The notes under the pieces: model-generated
The model's input: the letters and a program-made list of their open reading frames with translations, nothing else
What the model was told of the DNA's origin: nothing
Database searches by the model: none
Position numbers and translations under genes: made by a program
Part shown: positions 39,720-50,773 of the stretch, piece after piece
How positions within the stretch are numbered: the stretch's first letter is position 1
Layout: each line of letters begins with the position of its first letter
DNA from: Brettanomyces bruxellensis
Lineage: Eukaryota; Ascomycota; Pichiomycetes; Pichiales; Pichiaceae
Assembly: GCF_011074885.1 (NCBI RefSeq)
Contig: NC_054688.1
Location: 1,178,001 to 1,242,000, forward strand
Length of the DNA stretch: 64,000 bases
Reading direction: 5' to 3'

Positions 39720-40219
39720 TAAAAGGCCGGTAGTTTAGAGGAGTGAAAAAATGACTTTCGATTGCAACCATTTTATATGCATTCATTACACTTCGAAAAT
39801 CCCTTATTCGCTGAAATTTTTTACCTGCAGCATCCTCGTAAGTCAGCTTTCACTACGAAAAAAAGATGAATTGAATCATCCGTGAATCATCTTCGAGCAC
39901 AAGAAAAATCCTGAGGGGCGTGTTCAGTTTAGACGCAATGACAAGCGTCGATGCTAAATAGCGTCCGGTGTACGGTTGTTTAGAAAAGTTTTGAGTTTTT
40001 TGTTTTCCTGATTCTAAGTTTTTCGTCCCAGATCTCTCTCTCTCTGGGATCTTAGCTCGCCCGTTCCCCGAATCGGGTCCGTGTAAGTGATTCGCCGCTC
40101 GACCAATCGAGGGGTCACGCACGGCTGTTTGAACAATATCAGGCATTAGCCAGTAAGCCGAGATAAGAGGGTAAAAGGCGAATTCGGTGTCGGGTTGGGT
40201 TGAAAATCATCGGATTTTT
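39720..40219 (+). ncRNA. Candidate structured, possibly Pol III-transcribed RNA
   Basis: TAGTTTAGAGG at 39731-39741 fits the A-box consensus; a poor B-box-like stretch (TTTCGATTG) follows at about 39756. Downstream, several perfect hairpins are visible: TCCCAGA/TCTGGGA (40026-40032 with 40043-40049), CCCG/CGGG (40060-40063 with 40074-40077) and CTCGA/TCGAG with a CCAA loop (40098-40102 with 40107-40111). A T5 run at 40215-40219 could end transcription. An upstream A/B-box leader before a roughly 370-nt RNA is how S. cerevisiae RPR1 (RNase P RNA) is organised, but I could not find the universal RNase P core sequences, so the family stays open and the strand is uncertain. Confidence 0.3.
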
Positions 40220-40418
40220 GCGAACAGAAATAAAATATTATTGTATTTGCCCATTGGTAGTCAGTCAGTCAGTTTACGAAATAATCGAAAGAAGAGATCT
40301 GAAAAAAAGATTACCAGTACAGAGCATGTGGTACATTAAACACATAAAATATATAAAATGCGAGGAGATTGATTGCACAAGATGGAAAAGTGAAATAACC
40401 CAAGGATAGAGTAAATAA

Positions 40419-40530
40419 ATGCTAGGTAAAGTAAATGCTAGATAAAGAAAATGCTAGATAAAGAAAGTGCTAGATAAAGGAAGTGCTAGATAAAATAAGT
40501 ACTAGATAAAGTAAGTGCTAGATAAAATAA
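40419..40530. repeat. Seven exact-period 16-bp repeats (GTGCTAGATAAAGTAA)
   Basis: Seven consecutive units of exactly 16 bp, each of the form RTGCTAGATAAAGNAA with one to three substitutions (one unit reads GTACTAG). The strict period and clean edges distinguish it from the other, looser AT-rich arrays in the window. Confidence 0.9.
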
Positions 40531-40979
40531 ATGTCTGAAAAACTACATATGTTGGAATTGCGAATGAGTCCCAAATGTGGGGGAATGAATTATTTATTGG
40601 CAAGTCATCGTAACCGTGCTGGAAATGAAATGAATGAATAAGAATGAATAGGTTTTGATTCGATCTAACAAAAAAAAATAGTACAATTATTTGTAATTGT
40701 GTGAGATGATAGATATGTCATGCGCAAAAAAAAAAAAAATTGTCGCTTGCGGTGAAATCAAAACGGCTGAGCGGGAATTGGGACAGTGCCAAGCTTGCTG
40801 AAAACAGCATCGTTTCAAGGACTAACTGTAAAGCGTAATCTTAAGTTGATGAATGTAAAAATGAAATGAAGATATGATAACAGCGTAAGGAAAAGCATGG
40901 GTTAAAGCTAATGATCGAATTACTAATAGGTAATTCGATCAGTAATGAGTTGGCCAAACTCCGAGCAGGTCCGGGATTT

Positions 40980-41260
40980 CGTTTTGTTATCGATGATTAC
41001 TGTGGCTTTAGTTCTGGCATTAGTGTTGGCTTTTTTAACGTGACAAACGATAACCGTATAAGAATACCGGGCAGAATAGGATGCACACACCCCGTGCAAT
41101 GGGCGGTAGCCGGGAAATGGCCCCCAGTAAATTGTGCAGGGGATGGCAAAGGGATTACAGAGAATCTCCGGAGAAGACAAATTCTTACCAGGGGCAACTA
41201 CAAGGCCTAATGGAAATACTGAAATGCGGAGTTCTCCCCGCTAGCCCCGTAATATTCTTT
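40980..41260. ncRNA. Second candidate structured RNA or GC-rich island
   Basis: A locally GC-rich segment in AT-rich surroundings. CCCC-GTGCAAT at 41090-41100 pairs with ATTGTGC-A-GGGG at 41131-41142 (eleven pairs allowing G-U, one bulged A), and GGGC at 41101-41104 pairs with GCCC at 41120-41123 inside it. No known RNA family was recognised, nor promoter signals, so this may also be a chance structure. Confidence 0.18.
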
Positions 41261-41875
41261 AAATCTACTTTGAAGATCATATCAGGGATTTTCTATAAAA
41301 AAAAAGCCAGGCCTTTTCCCCAGAAGGACCCGTCCATTCCTCCATTTCACACACAAGAGCCATTTCGGCACCCGGTAGATTTCACGAACAATGTAATAAT
41401 GCTAAATAAAAAATCTCAGGCTCGCAATTTTTGTATTTAATTTTTTTTTTATCGGAGTAATGCGCAATGCGAAATCAATCATAGCTACTTTTAGTAACCC
41501 TTTTCTCCTCCGCTTGCTTGTTTCACTTGGATGACGTTTTATCTGGCTCGAATCCTCCATTCTGCATATGTCCTTCTTGCCTATTTGTAATTTGTATTCT
41601 TATTTTTTGACTGTACTTTATAAATACCCGTTGTTTTCCTTTCCCGTATCTGTTCTTGCCAACCAGTGTATGCGCATGCAAAATTTTTCTTGCTTGTACA
41701 ACCAAGTTTGGTTTTCAGCTCCACCACTTCAGTTTACAAGTACGTTTTGGCATTTGTCAGTTGTGTGATTTGTATTACCAAACACTTCACTCCTAGATTC
41801 AACTTGAGCTTATTCTGACGTATACATTTTTATCAGTACTTGTTCGATTGTCCCCCACTTACACTTAGCATCACA

Positions 41876-42904
41876 ATGTTTGCAAGATTCACAAGAGCCT
41901 CCAGATTCGCAGCAAGGAGCTTTTCATCGACTGCTCTAAATGCCTACAAGGTCTCCGTTCTTGGAGCCGCCGGTGGAATTGGACAGCCGTTATCGCTATT
42001 GATGAAGATGAACACCAAGGTGACCGACTTGGCACTTTACGACATAAAGCTTGCCAAGGGTGTTGCCGCTGATCTTTCGCACATCCCAACAAACTCCACC
42101 GTGAAGGGATTCACGCCAGATGAATCAGACGGTCTTGCCACGTGTTTAAAAGGTGCAGATGTGGTTTTGATCCCGGCGGGTGTTCCAAGAAAGCCAGGAA
42201 TGACGAGAGACGACTTGTTCAAGACTAACGCCTCTATTGTGAGAGACTTGGCCAAGGCCTGTGCGGAAAACTGCCCTACGGCGGCAATTTGTGTGATTTG
42301 CAACCCCGTGAACTCGACAGTTCCAATTGTGCGCGAGGTGTTCAAGTCCAAAGGCGTGTTCAATCCAAAAAAGCTGTTTGGTGTGACCACTTTGGACACT
42401 TTGAGGGCCAACAGGTTCATTTCGGAGACTGTCGGCTCCGATCCAACCGAAGAGGATGTGACAGTTGTCGGTGGCCACTCTGGTATTACGATTGTGCCCC
42501 TCATCCCAAAAACACAGTACAAGGGAAAAATCCCTAAGGAGAAGTACGAAGCCCTCGTGAACAGAATTCAACACGGGGGTGACGAGGTCGTGAAGGCAAA
42601 GGCTGGTGCAGGATCAGCCACTTTGTCCATGGCCAGTGCCGGTGCCAGATTTGCCAGTTCTGTCTTGAATGGCTTGGCCGGCGAGCAGGACATCTACGAA
42701 TCGACATACATCGAGAATCCGGAGTTCAAGGACGAGGGAGTCGAGTTTTTCGCTTCGAGAGTCACCTTGGGACCCCAAGGTGTGAAGGAAATCCATGAGT
42801 TGGGATTGTTGACGGAGGTGGAGGAAAAGATGCTTGCCACTGCTAAGGAGACCTTGAAGAAGAACATCAAGAAGGGCGTTGATTTCGTCAAGGAGAATCC
42901 ATAA
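41876..42904 (+). CDS. MDH1: Mitochondrial malate dehydrogenase
   Basis: I start at the ATG at 41876 ([20 protein letters not shown]), which gives a classic Arg/Ser-rich mitochondrial presequence; an upstream ATG at 41840 would add 12 residues that spoil it. The 342-residue protein has the NAD-binding [13 protein letters not shown], the substrate loop [24 protein letters not shown] and the catalytic His in [12 protein letters not shown]. It interconverts malate and oxaloacetate in the TCA cycle in the matrix. The C-terminus (GVDFVKENP) does not end in a peroxisomal SKL signal, which excludes the Mdh3 form. The codons are more GC-rich than in neighbours, as expected for a highly expressed gene. 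Confidence 0.95.
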   Translation: MFARFTRASRFAARSFSSTALNAYKVSVLGAAGGIGQPLSLLMKMNTKVTDLALYDIKLAKGVAADLSHIPTNSTVKGFTPDESDGLATCLKGADVVLIPAGVPRKPGMTRDDLFKTNASIVRDLAKACAENCPTAAICVICNPVNSTVPIVREVFKSKGVFNPKKLFGVTTLDTLRANRFISETVGSDPTEEDVTVVGGHSGITIVPLIPKTQYKGKIPKEKYEALVNRIQHGGDEVVKAKAGAGSATLSMASAGARFASSVLNGLAGEQDIYESTYIENPEFKDEGVEFFASRVTLGPQGVKEIHELGLLTEVEEKMLATAKETLKKNIKKGVDFVKENP

Positions 42905-43741
42905 GGAGAGAGGGCATCTTGTTTGGTCTTTTTGGAAGTGGCCACACGGTGATAAAGTGGGCATGCACACACCAGTTGTTCCCGCAAGTATTCGCATTAG
43001 GGAGACTTGGAAACTAATTAGCGCTGTTCACGGTATTTGTTCGGGTGGTTTCTTGTTGATACATAAATTGAATGCAAATGACGTAAATGATATGAATGAA
43101 TAGTAGAAGTAAAAAAGAAAGTAGGATTGATAATAATGAAGTGGGTGAATAAATATGCGTAGAGTGGATACAAATTACATGATGCAAAGCAGAAACTATA
43201 CGATTCAGTGTGAAAATCATACATTGTACTGTGGAAATTATATGATGTAAAGTATAAATGAACCATCAAGCGATATAAGTAAGTACGTTGAAGTTTGATT
43301 CCAAGTACCTGCATAGACACAACATGAATAATTCGAAGTAGGTTTAGTGACTAGGTGCTAATAATGGCATCTGAAGTAGATATATCGATAGTAGTTGCGC
43401 CTATAAGCAGCTTGCCTTGTTTGATGCCTGAGAAAGCCAGAATTAGATGTATTTAAGCATTTGCATTTGCATTTTTACTTTGCATTTCCTCTTCGGCCTG
43501 TAAAGCACAATGTACTATGTAGAATCATGTAACCTATTTGGCTTCACACCAATTCAAGAAATGTCGCATGCATGTTTTACCGAATGCATACTAATATGAT
43601 CAATGCATGAAGAGAAATTCGCAGCAGCATCAACTCCATCATGAATGAAGAAAGTATCAAAGCTACTAAGCCACTACATTCTGGAATAGTCCCTCCAGTT
43701 CCTCTCAAAAGCATACTGTCATTATTATTTACACTATCACT
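42905..43741. other. Convergent intergenic region
   Basis: This 837-bp stretch lies between the stop codons of MDH1 and the Sel1-repeat gene. It holds AT-rich phrases rich in ATGA and TATA words and no recognisable gene; the frames at 43014-43320 are short and Phe/Ser/Tyr-rich. Confidence 0.45.
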
Positions 43742-46700
43742 CTATCTCTTCAAGCCTACCTTGGAAATGGCTCGGCCATAGCCCTTGGAAGCACTCCGTT
43801 TGTAGTAATTCATGGACATCTGGCGGTTTACGGATGTGCCAAAGCCCTGCTCGAAGCACAGGCCAATCATGAATTCAGCCTCGGGAAGTTTTCCCTCATC
43901 AGCAGCTTTTCTTCCCCACAGAAATGCTTGCTGCTCATCTTTCTCCAAAGACTTGTCTGGAGCCCCCGATCCGTACCATTTGGCCAATCCTAGGGCTGCA
44001 TAAGCATGGTTGTGCTGGGCAGCCTTGGAATACCAGTATATAGATCTCTTGGGCTCGATTCGGTCCTTAACGCCGTTTGACGACCGTTTATCGGGCTTGA
44101 AGTTGGATGTTGGAAGAAAGCCTTTCGAGTAATAGTAACCGAGCACTGCCTGCGACTCCGGATGGCCTATCTTGGCTGCTTCTAGGTAGTAGGCGAGAGA
44201 TTTTTGCTTGTTGCGAAAGGCATCCAGTCTTTCGAGCGAACCAATGACGTTTCTCGACCGCTGAGACTCGTTGTTGATCGAAAGAAGATCGAGATCCGTC
44301 TGGTATATCTTCGCCAACGTGTACAAAGCTCCACGGGCATCGCTAAAGGACCTGGCAGAGATTAAAGTATCGTAAGCCATGACTTCTCGGTCGTAAAGCC
44401 TGTCGACTGCATTCTTATGCCAGAGAATGGACTTGCCAATGTCAACAGGGAACCCGTTAGCCCCGGCAAAGTACATCATTCCAAGTTGGCACATCGCAGA
44501 CGGGTCTCCCATCATTGCTGCCTCTTTGAAAAAGTGCGAACTCTGCTGAGAATCCTGCCTGCAGCCAACTCCCGCCTCTAAGCAGCATGCCACACGGTAA
44601 GCTGCAACTGGGTCCTTCTGCTTGGTTGCAGCATCGTAAAACATCGAAAATCCAGCTTTCTCGTTCTTGTCCAGCACTCCCGGGTGAATTCCACCCGAGT
44701 ATAGGTCCGCCAAGTACAACCTTGCACGAGTTTCCATCGGTGAAGTCTGCACGAGCTTCTCGAGCACTTTTACGGCCGTGGAAACAAACTGCTTTCTCTG
44801 TGTGCGAAGAGACTTCGCTGGGATGGGTCTCCGCCTTAGATTTCCGTCTATTGCCATCTTTGACAACACGTCAGGCCTTGCAACGGTCTCTAGGAGCGTC
44901 ACAGCCCAGAAAAACTGGATTTTCGGCGTGAACATCTTGTAATCGTGCAGCGCTTTCTGCCTGGTGTTTCTAAATCTTGCAACCACACTCTCAAGCGGCT
45001 CACGAGACTGTGATGGAAGAATAGGCTTCACTACACCGCCCGAGAACGCTTTTGCCGATGTTGCTGTGCTGTACTTAATCACAGGCACTGATTTGATCAT
45101 CGGTGAAAATCTCGTCTCTCTGGACTCTGCACCGGAACTGGTCTGTGTGGTGTACGGTTGTGCCCGCTTCTGGTCCACCCGGGGATCCGAACGGCTCGTT
45201 TTGTACACTGGTACCGGTTTGGGAACGGGTGATGGTCTGCGGTCACGTGTTCTTGACCTTGGGGCGGATAAGTTGGGGTTAGGTTTGGGCTTGGGTTTAT
45301 GTGTTTTTGGTGTTGCTGACGATGACGTAGAATTTGAGGTCTTGGAACGACTGTACCACTCCGGTCTGTACTCCTCTGTGTTTTTTCGAGGTTTTCTCTC
45401 TTCCCCGTACAAGGAGTTTTTTGTGTGTGTTCTAACGGCTTCTCTTGGTCTCCTAGAAGCCGAAGGTTTCCGCCGGCTGCTGTCCTCACGTCTATCATGT
45501 CTATCATTATACTTGTCGTCATACCTATCATCATACTTATCATACTCCTTCTCATCCTTGTACTCATCATCATACTTTTCATCATACATGTCGTCTCCCT
45601 CATCTTCATACTTGTCGTCTCCCTCCTCTTCATACTTGTCATCTCCTTCTTCTTCATACTTGCCCTCTTCTTCCTCTTCCTCATACTTCGCCCGGTTGTG
45701 TCTCTCGCTTTTCTGATGCCAGGATCTGCCACTCTCCCCGTCCTTGTGCTTCGCTTTCTGCTGCCTGTGCTCGTACTTGTGCTCGTAAGCGTTGAAATAC
45801 CTCTCTGCATCGTCCTCATCATCTTCATCCCCGGTATACTCCTTAGTAGCACTTGGTTTCCGGTCGCTGTACACACTTGAAGACATTGTTTGCTCAGTGA
45901 TATTCCGCGCTGGTTTCGATAAATGCTCATTAATCTCGGGCATCCGTGGCTGGGGGCCTTTTCGAGATCTTCCCGATCTTGATCTCATTCCACTGCTATT
46001 GCCAAAGTTGTACCCTGCCTTCTCAAAGCCGGTTCTGTAGATTGATTTCGAGTACGTAAGACTGCCCGGTGCCTCGATCTCCCCATACTCAAAGTCGTTA
46101 TCTACCGCTTTATCGTATTCTCCTTTATCATATTCCCCCTTCTCGTACTCCTCAGACGGTATCAAAGAGTTCGAACTGCCGGCATTTCTCCTGGTTGCAG
46201 ATCCAACAGACACATCCGACTCACTTCCACTCTTCTGTGCTCTCAACGCTCTTTCCAAACGTTGCACTTTATCCTCCAACTGGTTGATCCGATCCTGCTC
46301 CAAAGTCGAATCACTCAACACGCTAGCTTTATCTGGACTGTCATCTGGTGAAAGTGACTCTGACGAGTGTCGAGATGATAATTTCCGGCGGTGTGATGCA
46401 ACACGAAGCGTGTTTTTGCCCGGCATGTCTGTCGGACCGTCTGATATGCGGTGCCGGGGACTGTCGAACGGATTAGTGTCGATTGACGAGGAAGATGACA
46501 CGCTATTATCATCCGAGATACTTGGAGATAATGGAACATCGTGCCTGGGGTTTCTGTGGTCTCGATAGTTCTTCTCGTAGTCTTCATCATCTTTTTCATA
46601 GTTCTTCTCCTTTTCATAACGCCTGTGCTCTCCAAGTGATCTCCCCTCTGGTGACACATATCTCCTACGTGAAGACGATGATGTCTTTCTTTCGTCGTAC

Positions 46701-47551
46701 GTGGGTCTCTGCTGGGGCTTTTTCGCGCTATAGTATTCATCCGGGCCGCTTTTTCCACCATAACGTTCATCCGGGCCGCTTTTTCCACCATAACGTTCAT
46801 CCGCGCCGCCTTTCCACTCCCCATTGTACTCCCCGTGGGCATCCGGGTACCCGTAGGCGTTCCCGGGTGGGTTTCCCACCTGGTGACCACTTTCTGGCAT
46901 TTCACCCTGCTCCAAATACCCGCCCGGTCTCCCCGTAAGATATGGATTTACAGGGGGCACAGAAATGTGGCCGGACGGCATCTGGGCTGGCTGGGTTTGC
47001 TGCTGGGGATATGGCGGCAGGGGAGGTGCCTGCTGTGCGTGGTAGTCCATTGGCTTTGTTTGATAACTCACTGGTTTCCCCTGGTAGCCCTGGTATTGCC
47101 CGTATGCCGCCTGCGGTGCGTACCGGGGCTGCTGTGCCCCGTAGTAAGGCTGTTGTCCCGGTGGTTGCTGCCCCGGTGGCTGTATGGGCTGTGGGGGAAT
47201 TGCAGGGGCACCTGGGGAAGTGGCATAGTTTGGATACGCCTGGTAGGCAGGCTGAGTAGGCACTGGTGGCCGCCGCCTGCCCGGCACCGCTGCCGGGACC
47301 TGCCCTGTACTTGCCCCCGGTATCCCTCCCGCCATTGCTCCCGTCATACCTCCTGCAATTCCCCCTCCATTAACATTAATTGCTCCTCGAGCAGGATTTG
47401 CTGCATTGGGCACAGGTCTCCCCCCTGAATACCCCCCGTAGGCTTTGATCGGCATTCCTATATGCTTGTTGGCCCGTCCGCCTGTCGGTGCCGCCGATGC
47501 AAACACTGCATCATCACTCAATAGATTGGCTCGGAGATCTGCCTTTCTCAT
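43742..47551 (-). CDS. Large Sel1-repeat protein (Skt5/Chs4, Ack1, Dsf2 type)
   Basis: The protein has 1269 residues. The first 850 are low complexity: Pro/Gln/Gly/Tyr-rich (residues 60-240), a RYGGKSGPDE tandem repeat (near 255-270), an acidic KYEEEGDD/YDDKY repeat (near 625-690) and Ser/Arg stretches. From about residue 930 to the end there are Sel1-like repeats (AAMMGDPSAMCQLGMMYFAG, AAKIGHPESQAVLGYYYSKG, AAQHNHAYAALGLAKWYGSG, SMNYYKRSASKGYGRAISKV). Such C-terminal Sel1 arrays are found in Skt5/Chs4, which recruits and activates chitin synthase III, and in Ack1 and Dsf2. No C-terminal CaaX box is present (it ends GLKR), which argues against Skt5 itself; I leave the orthologue open. The gene is rich in G+C. 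Confidence 0.75.
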   Translation of the reverse strand: MRKADLRANLLSDDAVFASAAPTGGRANKHIGMPIKAYGGYSGGRPVPNAANPARGAINVNGGGIAGGMTGAMAGGIPGASTGQVPAAVPGRRRPPVPTQPAYQAYPNYATSPGAPAIPPQPIQPPGQQPPGQQPYYGAQQPRYAPQAAYGQYQGYQGKPVSYQTKPMDYHAQQAPPLPPYPQQQTQPAQMPSGHISVPPVNPYLTGRPGGYLEQGEMPESGHQVGNPPGNAYGYPDAHGEYNGEWKGGADERYGGKSGPDERYGGKSGPDEYYSAKKPQQRPTYDERKTSSSSRRRYVSPEGRSLGEHRRYEKEKNYEKDDEDYEKNYRDHRNPRHDVPLSPSISDDNSVSSSSSIDTNPFDSPRHRISDGPTDMPGKNTLRVASHRRKLSSRHSSESLSPDDSPDKASVLSDSTLEQDRINQLEDKVQRLERALRAQKSGSESDVSVGSATRRNAGSSNSLIPSEEYEKGEYDKGEYDKAVDNDFEYGEIEAPGSLTYSKSIYRTGFEKAGYNFGNSSGMRSRSGRSRKGPQPRMPEINEHLSKPARNITEQTMSSSVYSDRKPSATKEYTGDEDDEDDAERYFNAYEHKYEHRQQKAKHKDGESGRSWHQKSERHNRAKYEEEEEEGKYEEEGDDKYEEEGDDKYEDEGDDMYDEKYDDEYKDEKEYDKYDDRYDDKYNDRHDRREDSSRRKPSASRRPREAVRTHTKNSLYGEERKPRKNTEEYRPEWYSRSKTSNSTSSSATPKTHKPKPKPNPNLSAPRSRTRDRRPSPVPKPVPVYKTSRSDPRVDQKRAQPYTTQTSSGAESRETRFSPMIKSVPVIKYSTATSAKAFSGGVVKPILPSQSREPLESVVARFRNTRQKALHDYKMFTPKIQFFWAVTLLETVARPDVLSKMAIDGNLRRRPIPAKSLRTQRKQFVSTAVKVLEKLVQTSPMETRARLYLADLYSGGIHPGVLDKNEKAGFSMFYDAATKQKDPVAAYRVACCLEAGVGCRQDSQQSSHFFKEAAMMGDPSAMCQLGMMYFAGANGFPVDIGKSILWHKNAVDRLYDREVMAYDTLISARSFSDARGALYTLAKIYQTDLDLLSINNESQRSRNVIGSLERLDAFRNKQKSLAYYLEAAKIGHPESQAVLGYYYSKGFLPTSNFKPDKRSSNGVKDRIEPKRSIYWYSKAAQHNHAYAALGLAKWYGSGAPDKSLEKDEQQAFLWGRKAADEGKLPEAEFMIGLCFEQGFGTSVNRQMSMNYYKRSASKGYGRAISKVGLKR

Positions 47552-49598
47552 ATTTTTGCTATGCTGACTTTACTAAGCTGATGTTGTACGTAAATGTTCC
47601 TTGTTTCTCACACTCAAGCGTGTTTCTGCCTCCTGAATTGCCGCCTGATCTGGATTTATCGTCGATCCCACCCTTGGCTCTGTTATTCCTGTCAACCTAC
47701 AGCTGTGGTGTTTCTCTCGATTTTATATAGTATCTGCAAAAATGCCAACTGATCTTGGTTTTCAATAACTTTGCACCCTGCAAAGTCTGTTCTGCCTGCT
47801 GTCTTTAAAATCAAGCCTTGATCTGTGACTGCTGATATACTCCCCGGATCGTTATGCAGGCCTTTATATATATTTGCGCTCTCTACTTTCTCTTTTGCTA
47901 ACTACACCTGACTTTTTTCTTCACCTTAAACATATTTATTTTTCGCTATACTCGCGTGTATGCTCTGTATACTCTAATTTTTTTTTTTTATGTTATGCGC
48001 GAAACAAGCACGTAGTGATCTCTATCTATTTATCCTTACATTTCCACTGCTTTCTCTCCGTCACCGTTTTTTTTTCTGCTAAAATCGCGCTCCGCCTTAA
48101 TATCAGCAATGTGTTTGTTGGCTTTTTTCGGCTTTCAATTTACCCTGCGATTTCTTCCATTGTGCGTCATGCTCTTCAGGCGTTAATTAATACCTATTAC
48201 TATCAAGATTTATAATTTTCTTTGAATTGTCTTTGGATTTTCTTGGATTTTCTGTCCTCCCGTTCATTTTTGTATCATGCCAATCCATGCCATAATTCCC
48301 CGCTCCATCATTCTCACCAAATCTGCTTTTACGCGTTTTTAACTTTTGCAGGCTCCAAACTCAGTCCTATTATTCTGCTCATTACTCTGCTCATTACTCT
48401 GCTCATTACTCTGCTCTCACTCTGCTCATTACTCTATTCATTATCATTCTCCCTCCCCCTTCTTTTTCCTGCCTATGTTCTATGATATTCCTCGTGATTT
48501 CTATAATATGCACTCCCTTAATTTTATTTGCTCTATCTTCTATCTTTCTTGGTCCCAAAAAGTTTTCCTTTCTTAACCTGCCGGTTACTTAGCCTCTTTC
48601 ATATATCATTCAATGTCCTGGTCAGGTCATGCATAATCGCATTATTTTCTTCACTTAGCCCCATTTATTAATCGGGGCCTTTTCATGCTTTGTTTTTTTG
48701 GATCGCGCTTTACCTTAATTTTTATCTCTGCCCAATTCTAAAAGTACTACCTTCCCAAAAGTTCCAAGAACTTCTTACGAATGGATAATATTAGACTTTT
48801 TGAAATCAGTATGGTAAAAGAGCATCGTATAAGTAAATGTATACTCATTTGATATTTTTCCAAGCCTATGTTGAATTATGTCCTTCAGATATCTTCATTT
48901 CCTTTATTATTTCTTTCCTTTTTCATTCCTTACTAAATTTAAATTATGGGATTTATTCGTAATTATATATTTCGGGATTGATGATTAGCGGAGTTTTCAA
49001 TACAATTTATAATACCGTCAAACATATATTTCTTTCAGAATATCGTGTTCCAGATAGGTATTTTATTATTATTAGATGTGGGTAACAAAAAAGCTTATGT
49101 CAAGCGATATTTAACAAATATTATCGAATGTAGGAAAGGGTCATCATTACGTAGAAGGACTGACTCCAATGTGTCTGATCGTTAATCGAAAATGAATTCA
49201 AAATGTTCTCATAACTCATGTAATAAAGGAAGAACAAAATAGGTTACAGATGATCTAAAATGTAATCTCTTCGCAAAAGTGGAATATGTCATTTTGAGTC
49301 ACACTTAAACCAATTAAACAAAAATATTACAACCTTAAAGACGAAGAATATTTGCTTGCAACCTGTAATTGACATGCAATAATATTAAATGATTTCGTAC
49401 ATATCTGAACCTTCATGAAATAATAATATGCAAGTCTTACAATAGCTCGTAAGTTTCCTCCATTTTTCTATAATCACATGGATAACTTTATCACCCTCTG
49501 GTATTACCAAAACAATAAATTGAAGAAAGATAATCGTTATGTGTTAATAACTTTAAGCTTATCGAAAAGTTGAAACGCTTAACGTTCGGTAAACTTTT
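47552..49598. other. 2-kb AT-rich intergenic region
   Basis: Upstream of the Sel1-repeat gene. T-rich to about 48080, then pyrimidine-rich with the CTGCTCATTACT repeat (48371-48446), then strongly AT-rich to the old LTR. No tRNA, protein-coding gene or snRNA was recognised. Confidence 0.45.
48371..48446. repeat. 12-bp tandem repeat CTGCTCATTACT
   Basis: Five to six copies of CTGCTCATTACT, the fourth shortened to CTGCTCTCACT, run through 48371-48446. Confidence 0.75.
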
Positions 49599-50214
49599 TG
49601 TCGGACATATGAGAATATGACCTAGTATTAGGCAATCTATTATTATATGTCATTAAATTTATCTGTTTTGAGATCTGAACTTATTCTTAAATAACGAAGG
49701 TCTAGAATAATATCTATTACAGACAATCCTGGATAAAATGCACTAACTGTGTATGTTAGGAAATCAGCAAAAAAATAATCATGCGTGATCATAATCTTTT
49801 TTTTTTATATTATGTATGATTACCTCACTTTATTTCCTTTTTATTTTTACTATACTTTACCTCTTTTTATACAACTTGTTTCTTCTACGAAGGGACCAGA
49901 CCCGATAGCCTATTTTGCAATGCAACTAGTCCGACTCTGCTTGATGGTGACAGAGTAAAGGGAGTAAATTCATTTTCTTCTATTGTTAGAATGTTAAAGG
50001 CATTAACATTATCACACAGACCACTTGGTACATTTATATCCACCTACTTAGGTAACCGATCTTACAATTGTCTGAATCTCCCCGACTGCTAGGTTCTTAT
50101 TAGTTCTATTAAAGAAGGAGTTTGATAGCTAAAGCCCGGGAGTAACTCATAAGGTCGCTCTTAACTCCAACACCAATCCCGTTCATAACCTTGGATATCT
50201 GCGCACTCGGTAGT
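49599..50214 (+). mobile_element. Left part of an older, diverged LTR split by the copia insertion
   Basis: It begins TGTCGGACATATGAGAATA, similar to the minus-strand start of the young LTR (TGTCGGAACCTATGAGTTA), and ends with CCAATCCCGTTCATAACC...GGTAGT, which matches the reverse complement of the young LTR with a few substitutions. Its orientation is opposite to that of the intact element's minus-strand genes. The rest of this LTR resumes at 57118. The family is related but clearly diverged in the middle, so boundaries inside are uncertain. Confidence 0.65.
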
Positions 50215-50773
50215 TGTCAGAGTATATAAATCCCGTGTGACATTTGTATCTACTTAATTGCTCACATATCTCTGTGCCGTAGCACTACCGAGCGCGCAGA
50301 TGCCCAAGGTTATGAACGGGATTGGCCGTATAGTTCGGATATAGAAAAGACTTCTGTTGCATAGAATGACCCCCATAACAAAATAGGGTCCTTACGAACA
50401 CGTTTGTAATCCAGCGAGAACCCGAAGGTTACTCTTGGTTTCAGCTGAAGGTTCACTTCAAGATGGATTTCCTTATATGAATATGTATTGCAAATTACAC
50501 AATAAAGTCGTCGTCCCTTCTAAGAGACACATAGTATATAAGGAAAAAGTAGTACATACATATAAGAGATATTTTTCCGCAGAAGTGGAATAGGTCATTC
50601 TCAGCCGAAAGTAGATTAGGGAGAAATTTATTTCACAGGAAAAATTTCTCCGCGAATTATTTCTTCTATCTGTCTGAACATTAATTTGATTCACATATTA
50701 TAAATCAAATACCAGTTGAACCTTTATGCGTTATTAACATATGAAACATTATTATAACTCATAGGTTCCGACA
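50215..50773 (-). repeat. 3' LTR (left copy)
   Basis: A 559-bp long terminal repeat with TG...CA ends on either strand. The Pol reading frame enters it by five codons plus stop (stop at 50759-50761), as in many copia elements. A TATATAAAT stretch lies at its left end. Confidence 0.95.

Larger units (their letters stand above)
39603..41875. other. 2.3-kb gene-poor region upstream of MDH1
   Basis: No protein-coding gene is convincing here. The region includes two candidate structured RNAs and a 16-bp tandem repeat, listed separately, plus A runs near 40669, 40725 and 41300. Reading frames of 60-119 codons in this stretch lie over the structured segments and differ from typical coding composition. 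The last 400 bp are presumably the MDH1 promoter and 5' leader (pyrimidine-rich near 41780-41870). Confidence 0.45.

Noticed and set aside
39881..39930. Fragment of 5.8S rRNA (CGTGAATCATC)
   Set aside because: Only an 11-base match; surrounding bases do not follow the rRNA.
39853..40146. 97-codon minus-strand frame over the RNA candidate
   Set aside because: Composition reflects hairpins; no homologue recalled and no codon pattern.
40911..41210. 99-codon open frame in the BIO2-MDH1 gap
   Set aside because: Overlies a segment with strong base pairing and has no recognisable protein motif; several equally long frames exist on the other strand.
41427..41433. Sm-site-like AATTTTTG near a T run
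   Set aside because: No snRNA core (U1, U2, U4, U5) recognised upstream; the motif is common in AT-rich DNA.
47874..48576. Small plus-strand open frames upstream of the Sel1-repeat gene
   Set aside because: Made of Leu/Ser/Phe from T/C-rich DNA and from the 12-bp repeat; no protein character.
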